Origin: Streptomyces sp. SLBN-118
GTDB taxonomy: Bacteria; Actinomycetota; Actinomycetes; Streptomycetales; Streptomycetaceae
DNA length: 64,000 nt
Reading direction: 5' to 3'
NCBI RefSeq assembly: GCF_006715635.1
Contig: NZ_VFNP01000002.1
Location: 1,860,001 to 1,924,000, forward strand
A program made the translations under genes and the position numbers. Of the stretch, positions 26,316 through 34,206 are shown in pieces. Under the pieces are notes generated by a model. The model had not been told where the DNA came from. It did not search any database and saw only the letters and a program-made list of their open reading frames with translations. The first letter of the stretch is position 1, and the number at the start of each line of letters is the position of its first letter.

Positions 26316-27773
26316 TCAGACCGCCGGGACGCAGCGGCCGTCCTCCGTGCGGTAGGTCCACTTCGCGCCGTCCGTGACCAGTTCCCTGACCGCCCGTACA
26401 AAGCGCTCCACGTGCTCGTCCGGCGTACCCGCCCCGAAGCTGACCCGGATCGCGTTGAGCGAGGGCCGGCCCGGCTCGGCCTCCGGGGCGCCGCACTCGC
26501 CCGGGTCCTGCGGGTCGGTGCCGAGCAGGGTGCGCAGAAGCGGATGGGCGCAGAACAGGCCGTCCCGGACGCCGATGCCGTACTCCGCCGAGAGCGCCGC
26601 GGCGAAGTGCGAGCTGTTCCAGCCCTCGACCACGAACGAGATGACGCCGACGCGTGGGGCCTCGTCGCCGAAGAGCGAGAGGACCTTCACCTCCGGGACC
26701 TCCGCGAGACCCGCGCGCACCGTCGCCACAAGCTGCTGCTCCCGCGCGACGAGCCGGTCGAAACCGGCCTCGGTGAGCGCCTTGCAGGCGGAGGCGATGG
26801 AGTAGACCCCGATGACGTTCGGCGAGCCGGCCTCGTGGCGGGCCGCCGTTGTGTGCCAGTCGACGTCCACGCCGCCGTCCGCGCGGCGGGCCACCTTGCG
26901 CGAGGCACCGCCGCCCGCGAGGTACGGCTCTGCCTCCTGCAGCCAGTCCGCACGGCCCGCGAGCACACCCGAGCCGAACGGGGCGTACAGCTTGTGCCCG
27001 GAGAAGGCAACCCAGTCGACGTCCAGGTCCTGCACGGAGACCGGGTGGTGCGGGGCGAGCTGAGCCGCGTCCAGGACGATCCGCGCGCCGTGCGCGTGCG
27101 CCGCGGCCGCCAACTCCTTGACCGGCCACAGTTCACCGGTGACGTTCGACGCGCCTGTCACGCAGACCAGCGCGGGGCCGTACGGGTCGCGGGCGGCGAG
27201 CGCGTGCTCCAGCGTGCGGACCGCCTCGGCCGGGGTGCGCGGGGCGCTGAGACAGGTCACCCGGGAGGACCTCCAGGGCAGCAGCGAGGCATGGTGTTCG
27301 GTCTCGAAGACGAAGACCTCGCAGTCCGCGGGGAGCACGGACGCCAGCAGATTGAGGGAGTCCGTGGTCGACCGGGTGAAGACGACCTGGTCGCCCGGGC
27401 GGCAGTCGAGGAACTCGGCGACCGCGACACGGCTGTTCTCGAAGAGGTCGGTGGACAGCTGCGAGAGGTACCCGGCGCCGCGGTGGACGCTGCCGTAGTA
27501 GGGCGCGTACGCGGCGACGTCGTCCCACACCCGCTGCAGGGCAGGGGCGCTGGCCGCGTAGTCGAGGGCGGCGTAGGTGACCTCGCCGCCGGTCACGAGC
27601 GGGACGGTCACATCGCGGCCGAGCACCGGCAGCGGCGCCGCACAGGCGGGGTCCGCGGACCCGGAGCGGGCGGAGGAGTCGGAGACGGGGCAGGCGGAGG
27701 AGTCGAAGACGGCGGACGCGGCGGAGGAGGCAGAAGACGCGGCGGTGACAGCGGCGTTCGGGCGTGCGGACAT
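26316..27773 (-). CDS. Class V PLP-dependent aminotransferase / cysteine desulfurase-like enzyme under SAM-IV control
   Basis: 485 residues. After a 50-residue Ala/Ser-rich, probably disordered extension comes a fold-type I PLP enzyme of the NifS/SufS-CsdA class: LDYAASAPALQRVWDDVAAY, FTRSTTDSLNLLA, VCVTGASNVTGE, VLDAAQLAPHH, and the Schiff-base Lys in AFSGHKLYAPFGSG. A Cys lies in VRDGLFCAHPLLR near the SufS Cys position, so desulfurase or cysteine-lyase chemistry is plausible. The ATG at 27773 follows GGGAGATACC. A SAM-IV riboswitch about 200 bases upstream ties it to sulfur amino acid metabolism, which is stronger evidence than homology. Exact reaction unproven. Confidence 0.85.
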   Translation of the reverse strand: MSARPNAAVTAASSASSAASAVFDSSACPVSDSSARSGSADPACAAPLPVLGRDVTVPLVTGGEVTYAALDYAASAPALQRVWDDVAAYAPYYGSVHRGAGYLSQLSTDLFENSRVAVAEFLDCRPGDQVVFTRSTTDSLNLLASVLPADCEVFVFETEHHASLLPWRSSRVTCLSAPRTPAEAVRTLEHALAARDPYGPALVCVTGASNVTGELWPVKELAAAAHAHGARIVLDAAQLAPHHPVSVQDLDVDWVAFSGHKLYAPFGSGVLAGRADWLQEAEPYLAGGGASRKVARRADGGVDVDWHTTAARHEAGSPNVIGVYSIASACKALTEAGFDRLVAREQQLVATVRAGLAEVPEVKVLSLFGDEAPRVGVISFVVEGWNSSHFAAALSAEYGIGVRDGLFCAHPLLRTLLGTDPQDPGECGAPEAEPGRPSLNAIRVSFGAGTPDEHVERFVRAVRELVTDGAKWTYRTEDGRCVPAV

Positions 27774-27865
27774 GGCGGTATCTCCCGGCAGGACAAGGCG
27801 AATTTGCTTCGGCAGACCCGTACGGGCGCTCAACGGCCGCTCGACGCACGGGGGTTGCCTCGACT

Positions 27866-27883
27866 GCACGGCGATCGCCGTGC
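27866..27883. promoter_or_regulatory. Perfect 18-bp palindrome in the leader of the class V PLP gene
   Basis: GCACGGCGATCGCCGTGC is fully symmetric. It lies about 93 bp upstream of the ATG and 33 bp past the tiny leader ORF. It could be a DNA operator or an RNA hairpin in the leader transcript. No known regulator is matched. Confidence 0.5.
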
Positions 27884-27915
27884 GGAGGCGTACTGAAGTG
27901 GGGGCCGCAGAAGCC

Positions 27916-27936
27916 CTATCGCATTCGCTTGCTCAC
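27916..27936 (-). CDS. Six-codon leader ORF (VSKRMR)
   Basis: GTG-AGC-AAG-CGA-ATG-CGA-TAG starting at 27936, with AAGGGAG seven bases upstream, an ideal ribosome site. The site directly follows the 3' hairpin of the SAM-IV riboswitch (27959-27982), so ligand binding could gate ribosome entry here. The basic peptide itself is probably not the product of interest; translation of it may influence the rest of the leader. Reality of translation is inferred. Confidence 0.45.
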   Translation of the reverse strand: MSKRMR

Positions 27937-27958
27937 GAGACTGCTCCCTTGAGGACCA

Positions 27959-27982
27959 GGACCCCAGGGTGTGCAGGGGTCC
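27959..27982 (-). promoter_or_regulatory. Expression-platform hairpin of the SAM-IV riboswitch
   Basis: A 7-bp stem GGACCCC / GGGGTCC with a 10-base loop. Its first arm (read on the minus strand) overlaps the 3' end of the aptamer (GCGGACCCC), so formation could compete with ligand-bound folding. The ribosome site of the six-codon ORF begins nine bases later. Mechanism inferred. Confidence 0.55.
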
Positions 27983-28094
27983 GCGCTTGCCGCAGACCTC
28001 GCTGCCCACGGCCTGGTCTTCACCCGGGGCACCCCGCCACGGACGGAGGGTTGCCGGACAGCGGGCCGGGGCCTAATCGCTGTCACTCATGACC
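27976..28094 (-). promoter_or_regulatory. SAM-IV riboswitch
   Basis: On the minus strand the element runs GGTCATGAGTGACAGCG, GGCCCCGGCCCGCTG, TCCGGCAACCCTCC, GGGGTGCCCCGGGTGAAGACC and ends GCGGCAAGCGCGGACC. These blocks, in order and spacing, match the SAM-IV aptamer known from Streptomyces and mycobacteria almost base for base, including the SAM-I-like core. GGTC (28094-28091) pairs with GACC of the GAAGACC block as P1. It controls the downstream class V PLP enzyme; high SAM is expected to lower expression. trpD ends just upstream with its own terminator. Confidence 0.93.
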
Positions 28095-28143
28095 TGCCGA
28101 GAAGTATGCCAGCCGTTCGCGCCGCCGCAAACCGTGTCCGCAT

Positions 28144-28199
28144 CCCGGGACGCGGGACCCGGAGCTGTGCCCCGGTCCCCCGCGCCCCGAAGTCCCGGG
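28144..28199 (-). terminator. Terminator of trpD
   Basis: Long hairpin: outer perfect 8-bp stem CCCGGGAC (28144-28151) / GTCCCGGG (28192-28199), with an inner imperfect stem between about 28151 and 28184. It lies 13 bp after the trpD stop and before the SAM-IV leader, separating the two units. Confidence 0.65.
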
Positions 28200-28212
28200 C
28201 CCACAGGACGTA

Positions 28213-29277
28213 CTACGCGTTGCTCGCGGCCACCCACCGCTTGAGCGCCGCCTTCGCCGCGCCCGAGTCGATCGACTCCGCCGCCTTGGCCATCCCCGCC
28301 GAGATCTGCCCGGCGAGCGGCCCCTCCCCAGGCGCGAGAGCGACGAGCGCCGCGGCCGCGTTCAGCAGCACCGCGTCCCGTACGGGCCCGGTCTCACCGC
28401 TCAGCAGCCGTCGCGCGACATCCGCGTTGAACGAGGCGTCCGCGCCCCGCAGGGCCTCCACGGGCACCAGGTCGATGCCGATGTCCCGCGGGTCGAAGGC
28501 CTCCTCGCGCACCGTCCCGTCCCGCACCACCCACACGCGCGACGTGGCCGTCGTCGTCAGCTCGTCCAGCCCGTCGTCGCCCCGGAAGACCAGCGCCGAG
28601 GATCCGCGCTCGGCCAGCACCCCGGCCATGATCGGCGCCATCCGGGCGTCCGCGACACCGGTGGCCTGGGCCTTGACCCTGGCCGGGTTGGTGAGCGGGC
28701 CCAGGAAGTTGAACGTGGTACGGATGCCCAGCTCCTTGCGCGCGGCCGCCACATGCCTGAGCGCCGGGTGGAACTTCACCGCGAAGCAGAAGGTGATCCC
28801 CGCCTCCTCGGCGACCTGGGCGACCCGCTGCGGAGTCAGTTCCAGATTGACCCCGAGCTTCTCCAGTACGTCGGAGGCGCCGCTCGCCGAGGACGCGGCG
28901 CGGTTGCCGTGCTTGACGACCTTCGCGCCCGTCCCGGCGACCACGATCGCGGACATGGTGGAGATGTTCACGGTCTTGGCGCCGTCGCCGCCCGTGCCGA
29001 CGATGTCGACGCTGGGCCCGGGCACCTCGATCAGGTTCGCGTGCGCGTACATGGTCCGTACGAGACCGGCGATCTCCTCGACCGTCTCGCCCTTGGCCCG
29101 CAGGGCCACCGCGAAGCCGGCGATCTGGGCGTTCGTCGCCTCGCCGCTGAGGATGCGGTCCATGGCCCATGCGGTGGCGTCGGCGCTCTGGTCGCGGTTG
29201 CTGAGGAGTGCCTCCAGCACGCCCGGCCAGGAGTGGGCCGCCACGCTGTCGCCGCCAACCGGGGTCACAACGTTCAT
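28213..29277 (-). CDS. trpD: Anthranilate phosphoribosyltransferase
   Basis: Transfers phosphoribose from PRPP to anthranilate, the second tryptophan-specific step. The 354-residue protein contains the PRPP loop [36 protein letters not shown], the anthranilate-site segment [15 protein letters not shown], and [14 protein letters not shown] at 29277 is preceded by TGGAG. It stands alone, not in a trp operon, 24 kb from the fused anthranilate synthase; scattered trp genes are usual in Streptomyces. I saw no Trp leader before it, so its control differs from trpE. Confidence 0.94.
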   Translation of the reverse strand: MNVVTPVGGDSVAAHSWPGVLEALLSNRDQSADATAWAMDRILSGEATNAQIAGFAVALRAKGETVEEIAGLVRTMYAHANLIEVPGPSVDIVGTGGDGAKTVNISTMSAIVVAGTGAKVVKHGNRAASSASGASDVLEKLGVNLELTPQRVAQVAEEAGITFCFAVKFHPALRHVAAARKELGIRTTFNFLGPLTNPARVKAQATGVADARMAPIMAGVLAERGSSALVFRGDDGLDELTTTATSRVWVVRDGTVREEAFDPRDIGIDLVPVEALRGADASFNADVARRLLSGETGPVRDAVLLNAAAALVALAPGEGPLAGQISAGMAKAAESIDSGAAKAALKRWVAASNA

Positions 29278-29343
29278 GGTCCACTCCAGGGTCCACAGCC
29301 GAACAGGGATGCTCCCACCCTATCCAGCCCCGGGCACAGCAAA

Positions 29344-29372
29344 GAGCCCCGTCCGGCGAATGGACGGGGCTC
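29344..29372 (-). terminator. Terminator of the ctaE-qcrCAB operon
   Basis: Perfect 11-bp stem GAGCCCCGTCC / GGACGGGGCTC with a 7-base loop, followed on the minus strand by CTTT. It lies 35 bp after the qcrB stop and before the trpD promoter region. Confidence 0.85.
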
Positions 29373-29407
29373 CCGCTGTGGCGACCGCGGCAGGCGGCCG
29401 GGTGGGA

Positions 29408-31057
29408 TCAGTGGTGGCCGTGGCCGCTCGTGATCTCGTTGAACTCCTCGGCCGTCGGCTTGGGGATCTGGTTCCCCTCGCCGTAGTAGCTCTTGCTCAG
29501 CTTGGCCCTCAGCTTCTGGCTGCGGGTGGGCTTGCGCTCGACGCCGTTCTCGTCGACCGTCGGGCCGATCTCGACCGGCTCGTACTGCTCGTGCACCGTG
29601 AGCGTGTGCAGGGCGCCCTGGCTGAGCGGCTCGTGGACCTCGACGAACTCACCGTGCGGCAGGCGCTTGATGATGCCGGACTCGCGTCCGTGCAGCACCT
29701 TGTCCCGGTCGCGACGCTGCAGACCCATGCAGATCCGCTTGGTGACGACGAAGGCGATGACCGGTCCGGCGAAGAAGAAGATCCGGACGAACCAGGTGAT
29801 CGCGTTGATCGAGAGGTGGAAGTGGGTGGCCCAGATGTCGTTTCCGCCACCGATCAGCAGAACGAAGTACCAGGTCAGCCAGGCCACACCGAAGGCGGTA
29901 CGGGTCGGGGCGTTGCGCGGGCGGTCCAGGATGTGGTGCTCGCGCTTGTCGCCGGTGACCCAGGACTCGATGAACGGGTATACCGCGATCGCGACCAGGA
30001 CCAGCGGGAAGATCACCAGCGGGATGAACACACCCAGGACGAGTGTGTGACCCCAGAGGTTGATCTCCCAGCCCGGCATGAACCGGATCAGGCCCTCGGA
30101 GAAGCCCATGTACCAGTCCGGCTGGGCGCCGGTGGACACCTGGTCCGGACGATAGGGACCGAGCGCCCAGATCGGGTTGATCGAGGCGATCGCCGCGACC
30201 ACCGCGATGACACCGAAGACCAGGAAGAAGAAGCCTCCGGCCTTGGCCATGTAGATCGGCAGCAGCGGCATGCCGACGACGTTCTTGTTGGTCCGGCCGG
30301 GACCGGCGAACTGCGTGTGCTTGTGGAAGAACACCAGGATCAGGTGTCCCACGAGCAGGCCCATCATGATGCCGGGCAGCAGCAGGATGTGGATCGAGTA
30401 GAACCTGGCCACGAAGTCGCCGCCGGGGAACTCCCCGCCGAAGAGGAACATCGACAGGTACGTACCGACGACCGGCACCGACAGGATCGCGCCCTGCATG
30501 AAGCGGACACCCGTACCGGACAACAGGTCGTCCGGGAGCGAGTAGCCGGTGAAGCCGGTGAACATGCCGAGCACCAGCAGCAGGAAGCCGAACAGCCAGT
30601 TGACCTCGCGCGGCTTGCGGAACGCGCCGGTGAAGAAGACGCGCATCATGTGGACGAGCATGCCCGCCACGAAGATCAGGGCCGCCCAGTGGTGGATCTG
30701 CCGGATCAGCAGACCGCCGCGGACGTCGAAGCTGATGTCCAGCGTCGAGGCGAACGCCTCCGACATCCGCACACCCTGCATCGGGATGTAACTGCCGTGG
30801 TACTCCACCTCGTTCATCGACGGGTGGAAGAACAGCGTCAGATACACACCCGTGAGGATGATGACGATGAAGCTGTAGAGGCAGATCTCACCGAGCATGA
30901 AGGACCAGTGGTCCGGGAAGATCTTGCGCATATTGGCCTTGGCCAGGCCGTAGATCCCGAGCCGGCCGTCCGCCCAGTCGGCCACCCGCTCGCCGGCGGG
31001 CGCCTTCGCTTTGCCCGGCGCGCCAGCGCCCGAAGTGTTACGTGCTGTAGTACTCAT
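29408..31057 (-). CDS. qcrB: Cytochrome bc1 complex cytochrome b subunit
   Basis: Membrane quinol-oxidising subunit of the actinobacterial bcc complex. The 549-residue protein has the four heme-b histidines in RQIHHWAALIFVAGMLVHMMR and FYSIHILLLPGIMMGLLVGH, and the Qo-site motif PDWYMGF, the actinobacterial form of PEWY. About nine membrane spans and a long hydrophilic C-terminal extension (about 100 residues ending SGHGHH) are seen, as usual in actinobacteria. Its ATG overlaps the qcrA stop (ATGA). It forms a supercomplex with the aa3 oxidase encoded nearby. Confidence 0.96.
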   Translation of the reverse strand: MSTTARNTSGAGAPGKAKAPAGERVADWADGRLGIYGLAKANMRKIFPDHWSFMLGEICLYSFIVIILTGVYLTLFFHPSMNEVEYHGSYIPMQGVRMSEAFASTLDISFDVRGGLLIRQIHHWAALIFVAGMLVHMMRVFFTGAFRKPREVNWLFGFLLLVLGMFTGFTGYSLPDDLLSGTGVRFMQGAILSVPVVGTYLSMFLFGGEFPGGDFVARFYSIHILLLPGIMMGLLVGHLILVFFHKHTQFAGPGRTNKNVVGMPLLPIYMAKAGGFFFLVFGVIAVVAAIASINPIWALGPYRPDQVSTGAQPDWYMGFSEGLIRFMPGWEINLWGHTLVLGVFIPLVIFPLVLVAIAVYPFIESWVTGDKREHHILDRPRNAPTRTAFGVAWLTWYFVLLIGGGNDIWATHFHLSINAITWFVRIFFFAGPVIAFVVTKRICMGLQRRDRDKVLHGRESGIIKRLPHGEFVEVHEPLSQGALHTLTVHEQYEPVEIGPTVDENGVERKPTRSQKLRAKLSKSYYGEGNQIPKPTAEEFNEITSGHGHH

Positions 31058-32106
31058 CCGCGCTCCCAGAAGGCAGGACCGACAGGCTCGTCGAAGTCGC
31101 CGAGCGCCTCGAGGTTGCCCTCGGCGTTCACGCCGATCCGCAGCTGCGGAAGCCGGTGACCGGCCGGGCCGAAGATGACGCGGGCGCCGTCGGAGAGGTC
31201 GAAGGTGGACTGGTGGCACGGGCAGAGCACGTGGTGCGTCTGCTGCTCGTAGAGGCTGATGGGACAGCCGACGTGCGTGCAGATCTTCGAGTACGCCACG
31301 ATGCCCTCGTGCGACCACTCGAGCTCGCGCTTGTCCTTGATGTCGTCCGGCTGAATCCGGACGATCATGAGCGCCGCCTTGGCGATTTCCTTCTGGAAGT
31401 CCTCGGCGTCCTCCTCCAGGCCCTCGGGCTTGGCGAAGGTCAGCGAACCGGTGACGACGTCCTCGGGACGCAGCGGCTCATTGGTGTTCATGTTGATGAG
31501 CTGCTTGCCCTCGGCCCACAGCGTCGAGCGCAGCTTCTTCTCGGGCAGCGGGCCCAGGTCGCGCAGCAGCACCAGACCGGAGAGCGGCACCATGGCCAGC
31601 GCGCCGAACATGGTGTTGCGGAGCAGCTTGCGCCGGCCGAAGCCGGACTCCGCGGCACCTGTCGCGAAGTCCGCCATGACCTTGGCCCGGACCTCGGGCT
31701 CGGCCTCGATCGGGTGGCGCTCGTCGGCGATCTCCTGGTCGGACATCAGCGTGCGGGCCCAGTGGACCGCGCCCGCGCCGATGCAGAAGAGCGCGATCCC
31801 GAGGGTCAGACCCAGCGAGAAGTTCAGCGCGCTCACGTGCCCGAACGGGAAGATGTAGACGATCTTGTTGACCGGGAAGGTCACGAACGACGCGATGAAC
31901 GCGATCGTCGCCAGCATCGACAGCGTGAACAGGAGGGCGACCGTGCGCTCGGACCGCTTGGCGGCCCGCTCGTCGATGTCCTGGATACGCGGCTTGTGCG
32001 CCGGCAGGCCCGGGTCCGCGAACGGATCCTCCGCGACCTCTACCGCGCCGTGCGCGGCGTCCTGCGCTGCGGGCAGGTTCTCTTCTGGAATCTCTTGGCT
32101 ACTCAT
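31054..32106 (-). CDS. qcrA: Cytochrome bc1 complex Rieske iron-sulfur subunit
   Basis: 350-residue Rieske protein. The [2Fe-2S] ligands are in CTHVGCPIS and LCPCHQSTFDL, with the disulfide cysteines included, and GPAGHRLPQL closes the fold. Three N-terminal hydrophobic segments anchor it, the actinobacterial arrangement, and a twin-Arg-like RRKLLRNTMFGALAMVPLSG precedes the third. ATG at 32106 overlaps the qcrC stop as ATGA, and its own stop overlaps qcrB's start, so stoichiometric translation is expected. Confidence 0.96.
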   Translation of the reverse strand: MSSQEIPEENLPAAQDAAHGAVEVAEDPFADPGLPAHKPRIQDIDERAAKRSERTVALLFTLSMLATIAFIASFVTFPVNKIVYIFPFGHVSALNFSLGLTLGIALFCIGAGAVHWARTLMSDQEIADERHPIEAEPEVRAKVMADFATGAAESGFGRRKLLRNTMFGALAMVPLSGLVLLRDLGPLPEKKLRSTLWAEGKQLINMNTNEPLRPEDVVTGSLTFAKPEGLEEDAEDFQKEIAKAALMIVRIQPDDIKDKRELEWSHEGIVAYSKICTHVGCPISLYEQQTHHVLCPCHQSTFDLSDGARVIFGPAGHRLPQLRIGVNAEGNLEALGDFDEPVGPAFWERG

Positions 32107-32912
32107 GACTTCTTGGCCTTAGCGGTGTGGGCCGCGACCCAGATGGCGACTGCGATCAGCGCACCCAGTCCGAAGACCCAGCCGAACAGTCCCTCGCTGA
32201 CGGGGCCGAGGCCACCGAGCTTGAAGCCGCCGGGGCTCTCGGAGTCGTCGCTGTTCACGGTCTGGATGTACGCGATGATGTCCTGCTTCTGCTTCTCCGG
32301 CATCGTGGTGTCGGGGAAGGACGGCATGTTCTGCGGGCCGGTCTGCATGGCCTCGTAGACGTGCTTGGGGTCCACGCCCTCAAGGCTCGGGGCGTACTTG
32401 CCGTTCGTCAGCGCACCGCCCTCACCAGTGAAGTTGTGGCACTGGGCGCAGTTGGTACGGAACAGGTCGCCACCCTTGGCGATGTCCGCACCCTCGGGGT
32501 TGTACTGCTTCTTGGTCGGCGTGATCGGACCGGCGCCGAAGGAGGCGATGTACGCCGCGAGCTGATCGATCTGACTCTGCGTGTAGATGACCTTCTTCTT
32601 CGGCACCTGTGCGCCGGGCTGCTGGGCCGGCATCCGGCCCGTACCGACCTGGAAGTCGACCGCGGCGGAGCCCACGCCGACCAGGGACGGACCGTCAGTG
32701 GTGCCCTGACCGCCGACTCCGTGGCAGCTGGCGCAGCCGACGGTGTAGAGCTTCTTGCCCTCCTTGATGGCGAGGGACTGGGCGGTTTCATCGGCCTGCG
32801 CCTTGTCCGCGGGTGCGAACGCGGCGTAGAGCCCCCCAGTTGCCGCCAGCGCGAGGAGTAGGACGACGACCGCCGCCAGCGGATGGCGTCGTCGTGAGGA
32901 GAGCTTTTTCAC
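32103..32912 (-). CDS. qcrC: Diheme cytochrome c subunit of the bcc complex
   Basis: 269-residue membrane-anchored diheme cytochrome c that replaces a soluble cytochrome c in actinobacteria. Heme sites are CASCHGVGGQG and CAQCHNFTGEGG; axial Met candidates are in TGRMPAQ and QNMPSFPD. A hydrophobic signal-anchor is at residues 10-30 and a C-terminal span at about 240-262. The GTG at 32912 (VKKLSSRRRHP) lacks a strong ribosome site. It is 77 bp downstream of ctaE on the same strand and is co-transcribed with qcrA and qcrB. Confidence 0.95.
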   Translation of the reverse strand: MKKLSSRRRHPLAAVVVLLLALAATGGLYAAFAPADKAQADETAQSLAIKEGKKLYTVGCASCHGVGGQGTTDGPSLVGVGSAAVDFQVGTGRMPAQQPGAQVPKKKVIYTQSQIDQLAAYIASFGAGPITPTKKQYNPEGADIAKGGDLFRTNCAQCHNFTGEGGALTNGKYAPSLEGVDPKHVYEAMQTGPQNMPSFPDTTMPEKQKQDIIAYIQTVNSDDSESPGGFKLGGLGPVSEGLFGWVFGLGALIAVAIWVAAHTAKAKKS

Positions 32913-32989
32913 GGATTACCCCGGTGTCAGGATCTTCTGCGTCGATGCTTCTGGACTGTGTCTGCTTCAGGCAGCGAGTGCCTGCGCCG

Positions 32990-33610
32990 TTACTTGATCA
33001 TGTAGATCGTGGCGAAGAGGCCGATCCAGACGACATCGACGAAGTGCCAGTAGTAGGACACGACGATGGCGGCGGTTGCCTGCTCGTGAGTGAATCTCCT
33101 GGCCGCGTAGGTCCTGCCGAGGACCAGCAGGAAGGCGATCAGGCCGCCCGTCACGTGCAGGCCGTGGAAGCCGGTGGTCAGGTAGAACACCGAGCCGTAC
33201 GGGTCCGAGGACAGCGAGAGGCCGTCGTTCTTGACCAGCTCGGTGTACTCGAAGACCTGACCGCCGATGAAGATCGCACCCATCACGAAGGTGATCACGA
33301 ACCAGGCGCGGAGCTTCTTCACATCGCCGCGCTCAGCGGCGAATACGCCGAGCTGGCAGGTGAGGGAGGAGAGCACCAGGATCGTGGTGTTCGTCGCCGA
33401 GAACGGGAAGTTGAGGGCCGAAGCCATTTCCTTCCAGTGCTCGGCGCCCGTCACCGATCGCAGGGTGAAGTACATCGCGAAGAGGGCCGCGAAGAACATC
33501 AGCTCGGAACTCAGCCAGATGATGGTTCCGACGCTGGTGAGGTTCGGCCGATTGACCGACGGGTGCGCATGCCCGGTTTCTACTGTCGTTGCTGTCGCCA
33601 CGACCGACAT
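32990..33610 (-). CDS. ctaE: Cytochrome c oxidase subunit III
   Basis: 206-residue polytopic subunit of the aa3 oxidase with five hydrophobic segments. Family blocks include [34 protein letters not shown] and [21 protein letters not shown] at 33610. It heads the ctaE-qcrC-qcrA-qcrB operon, whereas subunits I, II and IV are in a separate operon three genes upstream. That split is standard for actinobacteria and reflects the bcc-aa3 supercomplex. It diverges from a receiver-like gene, leaving 178 bp for both promoters. Confidence 0.96.
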   Translation of the reverse strand: MSVVATATTVETGHAHPSVNRPNLTSVGTIIWLSSELMFFAALFAMYFTLRSVTGAEHWKEMASALNFPFSATNTTILVLSSLTCQLGVFAAERGDVKKLRAWFVITFVMGAIFIGGQVFEYTELVKNDGLSLSSDPYGSVFYLTTGFHGLHVTGGLIAFLLVLGRTYAARRFTHEQATAAIVVSYYWHFVDVVWIGLFATIYMIK

Positions 33611-33788
33611 TATGTCGGTCGCTTATCCCGCCCTCACTCCGGGGGGTGCCGTTCGGTGTGTCAGTGGGCTCTGTCCAGCCCGAACGGCCCATCGAAGCCA
33701 TGTCCGAACAGCTGTTGACAGCCAGTTGATCGGAGTAGCATCCGCGCATCGGTTCCTGATGCAGTGCCGCCGTCGATTCGGAGGAACA

Positions 33789-34190
33789 ATGCAGTCGAGC
33801 GCCACGGTCCTGGTCTACAGCGACGACGCCAACACGCGCGAGCAAGTGCGCCTGGCGGCCGGGCGCAGGCCTGCGGCCGATGTTCCCCCGGTCGAGTTCG
33901 TGGAGTGCGCGACCCTTCCGGCCGTACTGAAGCGGCTGGACGAGGGCGGCATCGATGCCTGTGTCCTGGACGGCGAGACGGTTCCCGCGGGCGGCATGGG
34001 CGTCTGCAGGCAGATCAAGGACGAGATCTTCAACTGCCCGCCCGTGCTGCTGCTGATCGGCCGCCCGCAGGACGCCTGGCTGGCCACCTGGAGCCGCGCG
34101 GAGGCCGCGGTGACCCTTCCGGTCGACCCGGTGGAGTTCGCGGACGCCCTGGCCGCCCTGCTGCGTGGCCGGCTCGCCGTGGAGGCGTGA
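33789..34190 (+). CDS. Stand-alone receiver-like protein beside ctaE
   Basis: 133 residues with the shape of a response regulator receiver domain but no output domain: TVLVYSDDANTREQVRLAAG (acidic pair), DACVLDGETVPAGGMGVCRQ (phosphoacceptor-position Asp), PPVLLLIGRP and LPVDPVEFADALAALLRG. The expected Lys of the switch (K-P) reads L-P, and the Thr/Ser position is Ile-Gly, so conventional phosphorylation signalling may be lost. ATG at 33789 follows GGAGGAAC. It lies between ctaE (divergent) and an L,D-transpeptidase gene (convergent). Function unknown; a role in tuning respiratory genes is speculative. Confidence 0.8.
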   Translation: MQSSATVLVYSDDANTREQVRLAAGRRPAADVPPVEFVECATLPAVLKRLDEGGIDACVLDGETVPAGGMGVCRQIKDEIFNCPPVLLLIGRPQDAWLATWSRAEAAVTLPVDPVEFADALAALLRGRLAVEA

Positions 34191-34206
34191 GGAGCACCCA
34201 CGCCCC

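Noticed and set aside
27971..31159. Plus-strand open frame of more than 1000 codons opposite qcrB and trpD
   Set aside because: No domain or ribosome site, runs antisense to two recognised genes; shadow frame. The plus strand in 27971-28100 is also opposite the SAM-IV RNA.
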